Below are positions 21,125 to 30,712 of a stretch of 64,000 nucleotides of DNA, piece after piece. A program made the translations under genes and the position numbers. The notes beneath the pieces are model-generated. The model was given only the letters and a program-made list of their open reading frames with translations, did no database searches and was not told the DNA's origin. The DNA is from an uncultured Fretibacterium sp. (GTDB lineage Bacteria; Synergistota; Synergistia; Synergistales; Aminobacteriaceae). The stretch lies in NCBI GenBank assembly GCA_946186205.1, contig CAMHMH010000004.1:62001-126000 (forward strand), read 5' to 3'. Position 1 is the stretch's first letter. Each line of letters begins with the position of its first letter.

Positions 21125-22243
21125 CTATTTTCTCTTCAGCATGAACGGAATCACCGCAAGCATAATCATTCCCGCGTAACCTGAACTGCATCCGCTCGAA
21201 CTGCTGCTCTTAGGGTCATAGCCTGTTACGGTGGCAGTAGTTATTCCCGCCGGAGTCCCCTCAAGCTCTGAGGCTGTAAACTCCCGTTTGCTTGTTACGT
21301 AGTTTGTGTAAACGAAGACTGTTATTTTCTCGTCAGTCATGGCCGCAAACACTTCACGCCGTGTGTTGTCCCGAATGAGCTTTATATTTGGCGATGATGA
21401 TACTATTTCAGCTTCTTCAAACAATGACCGCTCCGCATAATGCCGTATCGTGTTCACATAAACATCTCCGCTCTGCCTCTGCTCTGCGTAAAATAAATTG
21501 TTGCTTTCGTCAGGGCACATAGCCTTCACGGGATAATCAGTGCTTATGACCCTCTCTGATCTTCCAGTCCTCCGCAGAACATCAATGCCGTAAGAATGTC
21601 CGATAAACGCGGCGGAGTTTGCTGCTCCGAGTATGACTGAAGCGCCCGGGCTGACATCAAAGCTCTTGAAGATTTTCACATCATCTTTCAGCTGGCCGTC
21701 GAACCGTATATATCTCAGATCATCCCCGGCCTTTGCGAGCACGTGTATGACTATTGTGTCTACCGCAATGTCGCAAATCTCTGTGTCGTAACCGTCCCGG
21801 CTTATGACTTTTGAGCAGTCGAAAGAGCTTTTGACACTGAATGCTGACGCGCTTACGTCGTATATCCTCGCGCCTGATGTCAGGAATATACTGTAGCCGT
21901 TCTCCGAAAATCCAGCGTGCTCAGTGCCGAATACCCCGGCAATATCATGGCTCTCTGAGATTTCCCCAAGATTTGACGGGCTGAACACATACCCTTTGTC
22001 CCCGGAGTCTGAAGCGTAACGGTCAAGCAGAAGTATTTTTGTATTGCTGCCACTCCAGTATGATGTGAGAAACGGCGACGGTATACCCGGGTTGTAGTGT
22101 GTTGAAGACAGCTCAATGTCGGATGACTGATTAGTCCATATTGTGCCGAGCATGCCTTCTGTAGTAGTGTAGATGAAATCAGCATATGAGACTCCGCAGG
22201 GCAAAAGCAGAATCATTAATGACAGTATAAATTTCCTCAGCAT
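21125..22243 (-). CDS. Secreted protein of unknown function with Synergist-CTERM-like C-terminal sorting tail
   Basis: Signal peptide (MLRKFILSLMILLLPCGVSYA) and C-terminus KSSSSSGCSSGYAGMIMLAVIPFMLKRK (Ser/Gly-Cys motif, TM helix, basic end). Confidence 0.75.
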   Translation of the reverse strand: MLRKFILSLMILLLPCGVSYADFIYTTTEGMLGTIWTNQSSDIELSSTHYNPGIPSPFLTSYWSGSNTKILLLDRYASDSGDKGYVFSPSNLGEISESHDIAGVFGTEHAGFSENGYSIFLTSGARIYDVSASAFSVKSSFDCSKVISRDGYDTEICDIAVDTIVIHVLAKAGDDLRYIRFDGQLKDDVKIFKSFDVSPGASVILGAANSAAFIGHSYGIDVLRRTGRSERVISTDYPVKAMCPDESNNLFYAEQRQSGDVYVNTIRHYAERSLFEEAEIVSSSPNIKLIRDNTRREVFAAMTDEKITVFVYTNYVTSKREFTASELEGTPAGITTATVTGYDPKSSSSSGCSSGYAGMIMLAVIPFMLKRK

Positions 22244-22247
22244 AAGT

Positions 22248-22970
22248 TTATTTCTCCTTCTTATATTGACGCAGTAATGTTGATATTATCATGTCGGCTT
22301 CGCTTTGATGCCTTTCACGTTTCGGGGAGCTGTTTCTTCTTTGCGTGTCGTCAGCTCTTCTTTTTGTTTCGTCAGCTCTAGGTGTCTCAGCTCTCGGGGT
22401 GTCAGGTCTTTTTGTCTCGTCAGCTTTTGTTATTCTGGATTCTGTGCCTCTGTCTTTTGCCCGCAAGCCGTTCACGGTAGCCGTAACTTTGTCGCGCAGT
22501 TTCGTGTTGCCCGCGCTGTAACGCATGAGTCCTTTGCGAAAATCACCGTCAGATTTCCTCATGCAGTCCCGGAAAATTTCTGTCCCGAAAAATATATTTG
22601 TCCTCGCGTCAAACATATCATTTGCCCGTCTCACATTGGGGAATCTCTGCTTGATTGCTTTCTCGTGGACGTTCCAGCGAACCTGCATTAATCCGTAATC
22701 GCCGCCCTTTGACACTGCTTTGTTGTTGACTGTCGACTCATGAACGATTATTCCGGCTATGATGTAAGGATCCTGCTTGAATTTCTCTGCCGCTTCAAGA
22801 ACAATTTCGGCGTATCTCTTTGCGCTTGCCTGTTCAAGCCTGGGATTAACGCTCGTGAAAAGCTGGTAGATATTCCGCGCTCGCCTGTCGGGTGTCTTGT
22901 CCGCAGAATGTGAGTCCCCCGCGAGAATGAAGACGAATATCACGGCGCATAAAAATTTTCGTCCTCTCAT
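22248..22970 (-). CDS. Lytic transglycosylase (SLT domain) with charged repetitive tail
   Basis: IIAGIIVHESTVNNKAVSKGGDYGLMQVRW...NIFFGTEIFRDC; tail ADETKRPDTPRAETPRADETKRRADDTQRR. Confidence 0.85.
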   Translation of the reverse strand: MRGRKFLCAVIFVFILAGDSHSADKTPDRRARNIYQLFTSVNPRLEQASAKRYAEIVLEAAEKFKQDPYIIAGIIVHESTVNNKAVSKGGDYGLMQVRWNVHEKAIKQRFPNVRRANDMFDARTNIFFGTEIFRDCMRKSDGDFRKGLMRYSAGNTKLRDKVTATVNGLRAKDRGTESRITKADETKRPDTPRAETPRADETKRRADDTQRRNSSPKRERHQSEADMIISTLLRQYKKEK

Positions 22971-24592
22971 TTATCCGTCTCCTTTGTGTCTTTCTGTTCT
23001 GCCTGTTCTGCTGAAGGCGTTGTGCTTTGTTCAGTGTTAGTTTTTTCTGAAGGCTTTATCTTCTTCCTTGCTTTTGTTCTGGGAGCTTTCTTTGTGTCCT
23101 GCTTCTTTGTGTCCTGTTCTGTGTCCTTTGAGTCTGACTTTGCGTCTTTTGCGTCAGATTTGGGAGTGAGCATAGCTTCCGGGTATCTCTGCTTAGGGTT
23201 TATCCTTGTGCCTTTTGCTGAAGTTTTCGGGCCAGTCCTGAGATTTTTCACGCCGAGCTCGCCTACGATTTCGTTTCCTTTTCCGTAACGTGAGAGAGCC
23301 TCGCTCCATGTGCCGCTCTCATCAGGCGAATAATCACCGACAGCCTTCCGCATGGCCACGAGCGCGACATACATATTCCTCACAGCGTCAAGATATTCCG
23401 TCCTCACTGACTGATATGCCGTCTGGGCGTTAATCAGATCTATCTGCGCCCCCATTCCTTCAGCGTACATAAGCTCGGTGATTCGCAGCTCCTCTTCTGC
23501 ACGTTCAACCTGCCTTTGCTTGTCATGCTCTGCTGCTGAAGCGTTCCTCCAGTTGTTCATAGCTACCGTGATGTCCCGGCGCGTTTCTTCCTTGAGAGCG
23601 TTGAGACTCGACTCTGCTGCCTGAATGAGCCTGTCAGCGTTGAAGACTTTGTACTTTGTTGTTTTGCCGTCAGTGATAGGCACGCTGAAAACGAGAGACC
23701 CTCCGGCCTGCTGGTTATTCGGTGTCGCGTAACCTTCAGGATCTGACCACGGAGTAATCTGGAACGCGAAATCAAGCGTCGGTGATAATCCTTTTGCTGT
23801 GAGTCTCTTAACGAGTTTTGCGCGTTCAAGAGTGAGTCTTGCGGCGCGAACGTCAGGGCGGAATTGCAATGCGTCCTCAAAGTTAAGTGCAACGTCAAAT
23901 TCCGGGACTTTCAGTTCTTCGTCAACAGGTTCAACATCAAGCCCCCCGGCCATGAGCGACAATTCGGCAATAAGATTCAAGTATGCAGTCTCGGCTGTCT
24001 TTTCGAGGGTCTCAGCTGCTACAACTTGGGCTTCACTTCTCACAATGTCAAGTTTCGGGACTAACTCCTGATTGTATTTCTCAACCGTAACTCTATGATT
24101 CTCCGAACGCTGCAACAGTATCTCGTGCTGTAGCTTCATGTTCTCACGGGCTAATACTGCCGACCACCATGCATCCTCAGCCGCCGCTATCATTGTGTTG
24201 ATGTTGTTGTCGAAATTAGCGCGCGTTACCTCATAGCCGAGTATGTTCTGCTGCTCGTCAAGTTTGTAGCTTCCGCTGATGTCGATACGCTGAGTGAGTC
24301 TGAGTCCGATATTCCCCGCAAAAACATGCTCCTGTGATCCCTGCTTCGTAACGTATGAGCCTGTGAATGTTCCGCTTGTTGAGGGACGCTGATAGCCTAC
24401 GGACGCAAGCACGGAGTAATAACTTGCCTCAACATTCTTCATGCCGGCCCTTAACGTGTGGTTGTTGAGGAGAATCTCGCGGATGAACTGAGGAAGAGTC
24501 ATCGCGACGGAAGCAAATGATTCTGAAGGAATGAAAATCATCACCGTTAGAATCATCACGGCCAAAAATTTTTGATGTTTCAGGATTTTCAC
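22967..24592 (-). CDS. TolC-family outer membrane efflux protein with charged C-terminal extension
   Basis: OEP repeats (LQFRPDVRAARLTLERAKL, YAEGMGAQIDLINAQTAYQSVRTEYLDAVRNMYVALVAMRKAVG); signal peptide. Confidence 0.88.
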   Translation of the reverse strand: MKILKHQKFLAVMILTVMIFIPSESFASVAMTLPQFIREILLNNHTLRAGMKNVEASYYSVLASVGYQRPSTSGTFTGSYVTKQGSQEHVFAGNIGLRLTQRIDISGSYKLDEQQNILGYEVTRANFDNNINTMIAAAEDAWWSAVLARENMKLQHEILLQRSENHRVTVEKYNQELVPKLDIVRSEAQVVAAETLEKTAETAYLNLIAELSLMAGGLDVEPVDEELKVPEFDVALNFEDALQFRPDVRAARLTLERAKLVKRLTAKGLSPTLDFAFQITPWSDPEGYATPNNQQAGGSLVFSVPITDGKTTKYKVFNADRLIQAAESSLNALKEETRRDITVAMNNWRNASAAEHDKQRQVERAEEELRITELMYAEGMGAQIDLINAQTAYQSVRTEYLDAVRNMYVALVAMRKAVGDYSPDESGTWSEALSRYGKGNEIVGELGVKNLRTGPKTSAKGTRINPKQRYPEAMLTPKSDAKDAKSDSKDTEQDTKKQDTKKAPRTKARKKIKPSEKTNTEQSTTPSAEQAEQKDTKETDK

Positions 24593-24645
24593 GATAAGTT
24601 CACACCTTTAACTTGCTGAAATATTTTGCAAGTTATTATGACACA

Positions 24646-24822
24646 TTCAGGATTGAGCGTAAATGCGGGTATCTTTCAGAATCAAAAATGGATTGGCGAT
24701 TCAAATTTCACGGAATCAAAAACGAATCGCATTCCCAAAATTTTGGCGTTCGGTTCACTGCTGACAGTCCAGGCTCAAATCTCATGCTACAATCTCAAGC
24801 ACTCAGAAACGAATCAAACGGA
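24646..24822 (+). repeat. Degenerate repeat array B (ATTCAGGATTGAGCG / AATCAAAAACGAATCGC / CACTCAGAAACGAATCAAACGGAGG)
   Basis: More diverged copies of the motif in arrays A and C; the last copy runs into GGAGG before the downstream start. Confidence 0.55.
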
Positions 24823-24828
24823 GGAAAT

Positions 24829-26103
24829 TTGACGGGCATGGAACATTTCGACACTCTCATAATCGGCGGAGGCCCAGCGGGATTAATGGCTGCGATTCGG
24901 GCATCATCATTCGGACAAAGAGTCGCAATCCTCGAAAAGAATCACTCACTCGGAAACAAATTATTACTTTCAGGCAAGGGACGCTGTAACTTCACGAACG
25001 CGGAGTCGGACATGGACAGATTCATATCACAATACGGGGATAACGGAAAATTTTTGTACTCATCATTCAGCAAGTTCGGCCCGTTGAGGACACGTGAATA
25101 TTTCAGTCATATCGGCGTGAAGTTCATTGAGGAGCGCGGCAAAAGAATTTTCCCGAAAGAAGGAGGAGCTCAGAGAGTATTAGACGCGCTGTTAATGCAA
25201 TGCAGGAAATACGGCGTAAAGATTATGCGGTCGACTCCCGTGAAGTCTATGAAGGTTCGCGGCGGCCATGTAGAATTTGTGATAACGGAGAATGACGAGT
25301 ACTCAGCGGACAAATACATCATCGCTACAGGCGGAAAATCTTACCCGAAAACAGGCTCAACAGGAGACGGCTACGAATTTGCGCGCCAGGCAGGACACAC
25401 GATAACGGAGCTTTACCCGGCGTTAGTGCCAGTTAGGACTCGCGAGACATGGCCGAAACTCGCAAGCGGATGTGATCTGCGCAACGTGAGACTCACTGTT
25501 CTTGCTGACGGGAAAAATGTTGCTGAAAGATTCGGTGAGATGGAGTTCACGAACTTCGGAGTCAGCGGGCCGATTGTTATGGACATAAGCAGATTCATTC
25601 CCGACTGGCAGAAACGCAACGACGGCGAGTCAACCGAGCTTCAGTTTTCGCTGGACATGAAGCCGACATTGACGCACGAAATCTTGACGGCAAGAATCAA
25701 GCGCGACATTCAGAAACATTCCGGGCATGGAAGATTCGCCGGGCTTGTACGCTCTTTAGTGCCTGCGAAAATGGTTGCATTATTCCTTGAGCTTTCAGAC
25801 GTTCCGCACGACAAACCTACGGACTACATGAGCGAGGAAGAAATTTCTGACACTGTAACGTTGCTCAAAGATATACGAATGAACATCAACGGCTTATGGG
25901 GATTCGGGAACGCCGTAACGACACGCGGAGGAGTCAGCCTGAAGGAGATTGACCCGTCAACAATGAGATCGAAACTCTGCGACAATCTATATTTCGCGGG
26001 AGAAGTCTTAGACCTTAACGGGCCGTCGGGGGGATTCAATCTTCAAGTTTGCTGGAGTACGGGATATGTAGCAGGAAGCATTAACGATCAGAAAGGGGAA
26101 TAA
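24829..26103 (+). CDS. NAD(P)/FAD-dependent oxidoreductase (BaiN/HI0933-like)
   Basis: DTLIIGGGPAGLMAAIRASSFGQRVAILEKNHSLGNKLLLSGKGRCNFTN, YFAGEVLDLNGPSGGFNLQVCWSTGYVAG. Start TTG 24829 or ATG 24838; the track start at 24613 would translate the repeat region. Confidence 0.92.
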   Translation: MTGMEHFDTLIIGGGPAGLMAAIRASSFGQRVAILEKNHSLGNKLLLSGKGRCNFTNAESDMDRFISQYGDNGKFLYSSFSKFGPLRTREYFSHIGVKFIEERGKRIFPKEGGAQRVLDALLMQCRKYGVKIMRSTPVKSMKVRGGHVEFVITENDEYSADKYIIATGGKSYPKTGSTGDGYEFARQAGHTITELYPALVPVRTRETWPKLASGCDLRNVRLTVLADGKNVAERFGEMEFTNFGVSGPIVMDISRFIPDWQKRNDGESTELQFSLDMKPTLTHEILTARIKRDIQKHSGHGRFAGLVRSLVPAKMVALFLELSDVPHDKPTDYMSEEEISDTVTLLKDIRMNINGLWGFGNAVTTRGGVSLKEIDPSTMRSKLCDNLYFAGEVLDLNGPSGGFNLQVCWSTGYVAGSINDQKGE

Positions 26104-26105
26104 TC

Positions 26106-27665
26106 ATGCGAAAAATTATTGTTGCGGTTATTGCGGTTCTCTTCACGGTCTCGCCATTGCGGGCGGAATATGATCCTCAGCACACAATGCTTGCGCTGAA
26201 TATGGCTATCGTCTCTGTGAACAGGATACTAACCACGCAGGACAGAACGGTTCTTGACTGGGAATATGAGAACATCATCAACCGACTCGCAATCGGAAAC
26301 ATTGAGGGAGACCCGGAGATTCGGACTCTCTTCGATGAGCTTTTATCGTTCATCAGCGGGAAGCGTCTCAGGCAGGAAGACTTGAAACGCCTCAAAGAAA
26401 GCCGGAAGCAGCGCGAGCAGGAAGCATATTACCGCTCAATGTCGAGAACGTATGAGAATGTTCACGCGCCGGAAAATGATTCGTTATGGGGCTGGGTAGC
26501 AAGTATGATTGTGTCTGCTGCGTCATCTGCTGGAACTGGCTACTATGACTATCACGCCTCAAAGGAGCAAATTCACCGCGAAATTTCGTCAGAGTCGTGG
26601 AAGCTCACACGTCAGGAGCTTGAAGACTGCAACCGCCTACAGTCAACCCTACTCAATTTATCGTGGGGACTCATCAGCAAGTATCATCTTCCGAATGAAT
26701 ACCGGCTTACGCAGGAAAATGTACGTGAGTTCCTCGCGGCAATGGAGGCACAAGACCCCGCAAAACGACTCGGCCGTCTGAGTTTCATTGAGCGGAAATT
26801 CCGGGTATATCCGCCGTATTGGTTTTTCCGTGCAGACTCGGCCATGAGGGCGGGAAACTCTCAGGAATGCCGGAAGTGTTTCGACAGGTTCAATGAAGTT
26901 TGGCGGCCTGTGCTGAATTATGACCCGTACAAGCTGGAGGCCGTGAAGTTCAGAATACGTGAGCTTGCGGAAAAGGGAGTGCCTGAAGGTGAGACGGTGA
27001 ATGAGCTTAGGGGGCTTGTTGAAACGCTGAGGGATTATACGGCTCCGGGAGATTGGGAGAGTAATCTCTTTGCGGGGATAGTGTATTTCGCGCTGGGCAA
27101 TAAGGACGAGGCTGTGAACTGCGTGGAATATGGGAACATTGAGCCGAGATATGAGCGGGAAATCAGCGGGGTAATTCTCGGACAGATGAAGCGGGGATAT
27201 ATTGATGTTGCGAATCTGCCGGGAGAATTAATAAGGGGAGAATTAATAAATTCGCTGTCCTTTGAGGAAGTGAAGAAACTTGCTGAAATGGGCAGAGCTG
27301 ACGCGCAATTCAGGCTGGGAAAGATGTATTACAACGGCGATGGAGTGAGGCAGGACAAATCAGAGACCGTAAAGTGGATTCGCAAAGCCGCTGAACAGGG
27401 ACATGCTGAGGCGCAATACTGGCTGGGGGGTATGTATGAGAACGGTTACGGAGTGAAGCAGGATTACGCGGAGGCCTTGAAGTGGTATCGCAAAGCCGCT
27501 GAACAGGGCAATGCTGACGCGCAATATGGGTTGGGGGTTATGTACCACTCCGGCTCTGGTGTCGCAAAAGACCTTCATGAAGCCCGCAAATGGTATCAGA
27601 AAGCAGCAGAGCAGGGCGGATATGTAGCAGATTTCGCAAAGGCAGCCCTCGAACACATAAAGTAA
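26106..27665 (+). CDS. Sel1-like repeat protein
   Basis: C-terminal repeats ADAQFRLGKMYYNGDGVRQDKSETVKWIRKAAEQGHAEAQYWLGGMYENGYGVKQDYAEALKWYRKAAEQG; signal peptide. Confidence 0.88.
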   Translation: MRKIIVAVIAVLFTVSPLRAEYDPQHTMLALNMAIVSVNRILTTQDRTVLDWEYENIINRLAIGNIEGDPEIRTLFDELLSFISGKRLRQEDLKRLKESRKQREQEAYYRSMSRTYENVHAPENDSLWGWVASMIVSAASSAGTGYYDYHASKEQIHREISSESWKLTRQELEDCNRLQSTLLNLSWGLISKYHLPNEYRLTQENVREFLAAMEAQDPAKRLGRLSFIERKFRVYPPYWFFRADSAMRAGNSQECRKCFDRFNEVWRPVLNYDPYKLEAVKFRIRELAEKGVPEGETVNELRGLVETLRDYTAPGDWESNLFAGIVYFALGNKDEAVNCVEYGNIEPRYEREISGVILGQMKRGYIDVANLPGELIRGELINSLSFEEVKKLAEMGRADAQFRLGKMYYNGDGVRQDKSETVKWIRKAAEQGHAEAQYWLGGMYENGYGVKQDYAEALKWYRKAAEQGNADAQYGLGVMYHSGSGVAKDLHEARKWYQKAAEQGGYVADFAKAALEHIK

Positions 27666-27687
27666 CCTACACAAAAACGGAGCGTGA

Positions 27688-28461
27688 ATGAAAATGTTAC
27701 TCGTAATTGACACAGGAAACACAACAACAGCAGCAGGAATTTACGACGGCGAAGAGCTTATAGCGCACTGGCGTTTATCGTCAACGTTGCGGACTCACGA
27801 TGAGTTAGGCGTGTACTTGCTGAATCTCATCGGCACGAAAGGACTCAAGCCTTCCGACATTCACGGCGCGGCATTCGCGAGCGTAGTGCCATCTCTCGAC
27901 ATACCGATAATCGAGGCCATCAAGAAATATTTTGCGGTTGTTCCTCTTCAGGTGAACGGCGCGGCAGACACGGGCATGAATATATTGTGCCGAAATCCCC
28001 GCGAGGTAGGAGCAGACAGAATCGTCAACGCTGTAGCAGGACGCGAGAAATACGGACAGCCTTTAATCGTTGCTGACTATGGCACTGCGATAACGTTCGA
28101 TGTTGTTTCACCCTCCGGCGAATACATGGGAGGAGCGATCGCGCCCGGCCTAAATTCGGGAATCTCTGCTCTCTTCTCGAAGGCCGCAAAGTTACCGCAA
28201 GTTGCGCTGAATATCCCTGAAAGCGTAATAGGACGTTCAACGGAGGAAGCTATACAGTCTGGGATTCTTTTCGGGAACGCGGGACTCACTGACAGAATCG
28301 TTGACATGATTCGCGCCGAGCCTAGCATGAGTTCAGCAAAAGTTATAGCGACTGGCGGCCATGCGGGATTTATGTCGAGGCTCTCAAAGCGGATTGATAT
28401 TGTGGACAAGTGGCTTACTCTTGAGGGCTTGAAGATGATATTTGAGCGGGTGAACGGTTAA
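27688..28461 (+). CDS. coaX: Type III pantothenate kinase
   Basis: [29 protein letters not shown]-type start, [36 protein letters not shown]. Confidence 0.96.
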   Translation: [257 protein letters not shown]

Positions 28462-29394
28462 TTGAGGATTGGCGGACTTGATTTAGCGGGGAAAATATTT
28501 CTTGCGCCTCTTGCGGGAATAACGACTCTTCCTGTTCGTGAATTTTTCTGTGAACACGGAGCCTCATTGACTCACACGGAAATGATTTCATGCGCGGGAT
28601 TGATTCGTGACAACGCAAAGACATTCGACATGTTAGAGTCCTCAGAACGTGAAGGGCCTTTAGTCGTGCAACTATTCGCGAATGATTCGGGAGTCTTGGC
28701 TGAAGGCGGTGAAGTTGTTCGTGAGAGGTGCAGAAAGTTTTCAGCGTTCGGCATCAATATGGCCTGCCCTATGCCAAAGATCACAAAGAACGGCTGCGGC
28801 TCTGCGATACTCAAGAAGCCCGGACTCGCCGCTGACATGGTGAAGGGCTTGAAGACTCTCGGTGTTCCTGTGTGGGTGAAAATGAGACGGCTTGAAGATG
28901 ATGAAGATACATTGCGTTTTGCTGACGTGATAATTTCTGCGGGGGCTGATAACGTGTGCATACATGGCCGCACGCCTTCACAGCGTTACGAGGGCATTGC
29001 GGACAGGAGTATAATTTCCCGGTCATCGCGGGAATTTCCCGGAATGATAAGCGCGAGCGGTGATGTTCGTGAAGTGAAAGACATTGAGGAATATTTGTCG
29101 ATGGGCTGTGCTGGAGTCATGATTGCGAGGGGGGCATTCAGCAACCCATTTATGATTGAGGAATACTGCGGGCGGATTAGGAGTCGTGATGAGAAAATTT
29201 CGGAGCTGTTAAACTTTGCTCATCGTGCGTACGAAATATCAGGTGAACACAAAGCGGTAGTATTGATGAAGAGATTTGCAGGAAGCATATTGAGGAATGA
29301 GAGAGGATCAGCGGAATTAAGACAGAGGGCAATGATGTCAGGAAGCCTTGAAGAGATAACAGAGATATTGCAGAAAGGAAATGTAACGATATGA
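28462..29394 (+). CDS. dusB: tRNA-dihydrouridine synthase
   Basis: IFLAPLAGITTLPVREFF, INMACPMPKITKNGCGSAIL, VCIHGRTPSQRYEG, MGCAGVMIARGAFSNPF; TTG start. Confidence 0.93.
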   Translation: MRIGGLDLAGKIFLAPLAGITTLPVREFFCEHGASLTHTEMISCAGLIRDNAKTFDMLESSEREGPLVVQLFANDSGVLAEGGEVVRERCRKFSAFGINMACPMPKITKNGCGSAILKKPGLAADMVKGLKTLGVPVWVKMRRLEDDEDTLRFADVIISAGADNVCIHGRTPSQRYEGIADRSIISRSSREFPGMISASGDVREVKDIEEYLSMGCAGVMIARGAFSNPFMIEEYCGRIRSRDEKISELLNFAHRAYEISGEHKAVVLMKRFAGSILRNERGSAELRQRAMMSGSLEEITEILQKGNVTI

Positions 29395-29669
29395 GAGAAC
29401 ACTATGAATATCAGCCTGAAGGAATCTGCGCGAAACTGATAACGTTTGACATTGAGGACGGAAAAATTTACGGGCTTCACTTTCTCGGAGGGTGCAACGG
29501 AAATTTGAAGGCAATCGCAAGACTTGTAGAAGGAAAAGACGCGCTCATAACGGCGGAAATACTGCGGGGGAATACCTGCGGGCACAGAATGACATCATGC
29601 GCCGACCAGTTAGCACTTGCAATCGAGCAGGCCATGAACGGAATGACACTTCAGCGCAAAGCCTCATAG
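29391..29669 (+). CDS. TSCPD domain-containing small protein
   Basis: YQPEGICAKLITFDIEDGKIYGLHFLGGCNGNLKAIARLVEG...LRGNTCGHRMTSCADQLALAI; four-Cys TSCPD-like pattern. Confidence 0.85.
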   Translation: MREHYEYQPEGICAKLITFDIEDGKIYGLHFLGGCNGNLKAIARLVEGKDALITAEILRGNTCGHRMTSCADQLALAIEQAMNGMTLQRKAS

Positions 29670-29700
29670 AACGAAACGCAGCAGAAAGGAAAAATTTACG

Positions 29701-29734
29701 GCCTCCCGGCAAAAGTCCGGGGGGTTTTGTTTTA
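29701..29734 (+). terminator. Rho-independent terminator
   Basis: GCCTCCCGGCAAAAGTCCGGGGGGTTTTGTTTT. Confidence 0.75.
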
Positions 29735-29796
29735 TTCTGACACGCGATAATATAATCATGCAATTCCAAGACAACGCAACAAGGAGCTGTAAAATC

Positions 29797-30687
29797 TTGA
29801 GCGTCTCAGAAAGAATCATCACAGTAAAGTCCGTACTCACAAAATCAAACCTCCCTGTCTCGGATTATTCCGCAAATCCGTACACGGGATGCCTTCATGC
29901 CTGCAAGTATTGTTACGCTTCCTTCATGAAACGGTTCACGAATCACCCGGAGGAATGGGGAGAATTTCTCGACGTTAAGACATGGCCGGACATAAAGAAC
30001 CCGGAAAAATATTCAGGCTGTGAAGTGTTCCTCTCATCCGTAACAGATCCATATCAGCCAGCCGAAGAAAAATTTTGCAGGACTCGCAGACTTCTCGAAC
30101 AGCTTCAGGGTCATAACGTAAGACTCAGTATCGCAACAAAATCTGACTTAGTGCTGAGAGATTTAGACATCATAAAGACATTCCCGGACGCTAGAGTCTC
30201 ATGGAGCATTAACACTCTTGATGAGTCATTCCGTTCGGAGATGGACAGGGCCGCAAGCATTGAGAGAAGACTTGACGCGATGAAAATTTTTCATGACAAT
30301 GGTATTCGCACGACGTGTTTCATCTCACCGATTTTTCCGGGCATTAGTGATGTCCCTGCGATAATTGACCGCGCAAAGAGCCAGTGCAATTTAGTGTGGC
30401 TTGAGAATCTTAACTTGCGTGGAAATTTCCGTGTCGTAATTATGGATTGGATTCGGGAGAAACGCCCGGAGCTTTTGAGCCTGTATCACGAAATATATTC
30501 AGCAAAAAACTTGTCGTACTGGTATGAGCTTGACGAGTTAATGAAGGACTACTGCATGAAGAACAATCTTCCTTACGTCCGCAACGATGACAGCATGAAG
30601 AGAGATTTTGACTCGCCGCCTGTTGTCGTAAATTATTTCTTTCACTCTGAGATTGTGAAGCACAAAAAAAATTCCCCCTGCCGTTAA
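29797..30687 (+). CDS. Radical SAM protein, SPL / 'radical SAM mobile pair protein B'-like
   Basis: KSVLTKSNLPVSDYSANPYTGCLHACKYCYASFMKRFTNHPEEWGEFLDVKTWP with CxxxCxxC-type cluster motif. Start moved to TTG 29797 because GATAATATAATC (-10 like) abuts the upstream ATG 29758 and AAGGAG precedes the TTG. Confidence 0.85.
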   Translation: MSVSERIITVKSVLTKSNLPVSDYSANPYTGCLHACKYCYASFMKRFTNHPEEWGEFLDVKTWPDIKNPEKYSGCEVFLSSVTDPYQPAEEKFCRTRRLLEQLQGHNVRLSIATKSDLVLRDLDIIKTFPDARVSWSINTLDESFRSEMDRAASIERRLDAMKIFHDNGIRTTCFISPIFPGISDVPAIIDRAKSQCNLVWLENLNLRGNFRVVIMDWIREKRPELLSLYHEIYSAKNLSYWYELDELMKDYCMKNNLPYVRNDDSMKRDFDSPPVVVNYFFHSEIVKHKKNSPCR

Positions 30688-30699
30688 TGACAGAGGGAA
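30664..30699 (-). terminator. Terminator downstream of flgL (bidirectional potential)
   Basis: Minus strand CCCTCTGTCATTAACGGCAGGGGGAATTTTTTT. Confidence 0.75.
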
Positions 30700-30712
30700 A
30701 ACGCGATAACTG

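Noticed and set aside
24613-24828. N-terminal extension of the flavoprotein ORF (MLKYFASYYDTFRIERKCGYL...)
   Set aside because: This stretch is repeat array B and a promoter-like TGCTACAAT; the FAD-binding start and GGAGG support a start at 24829/24838.
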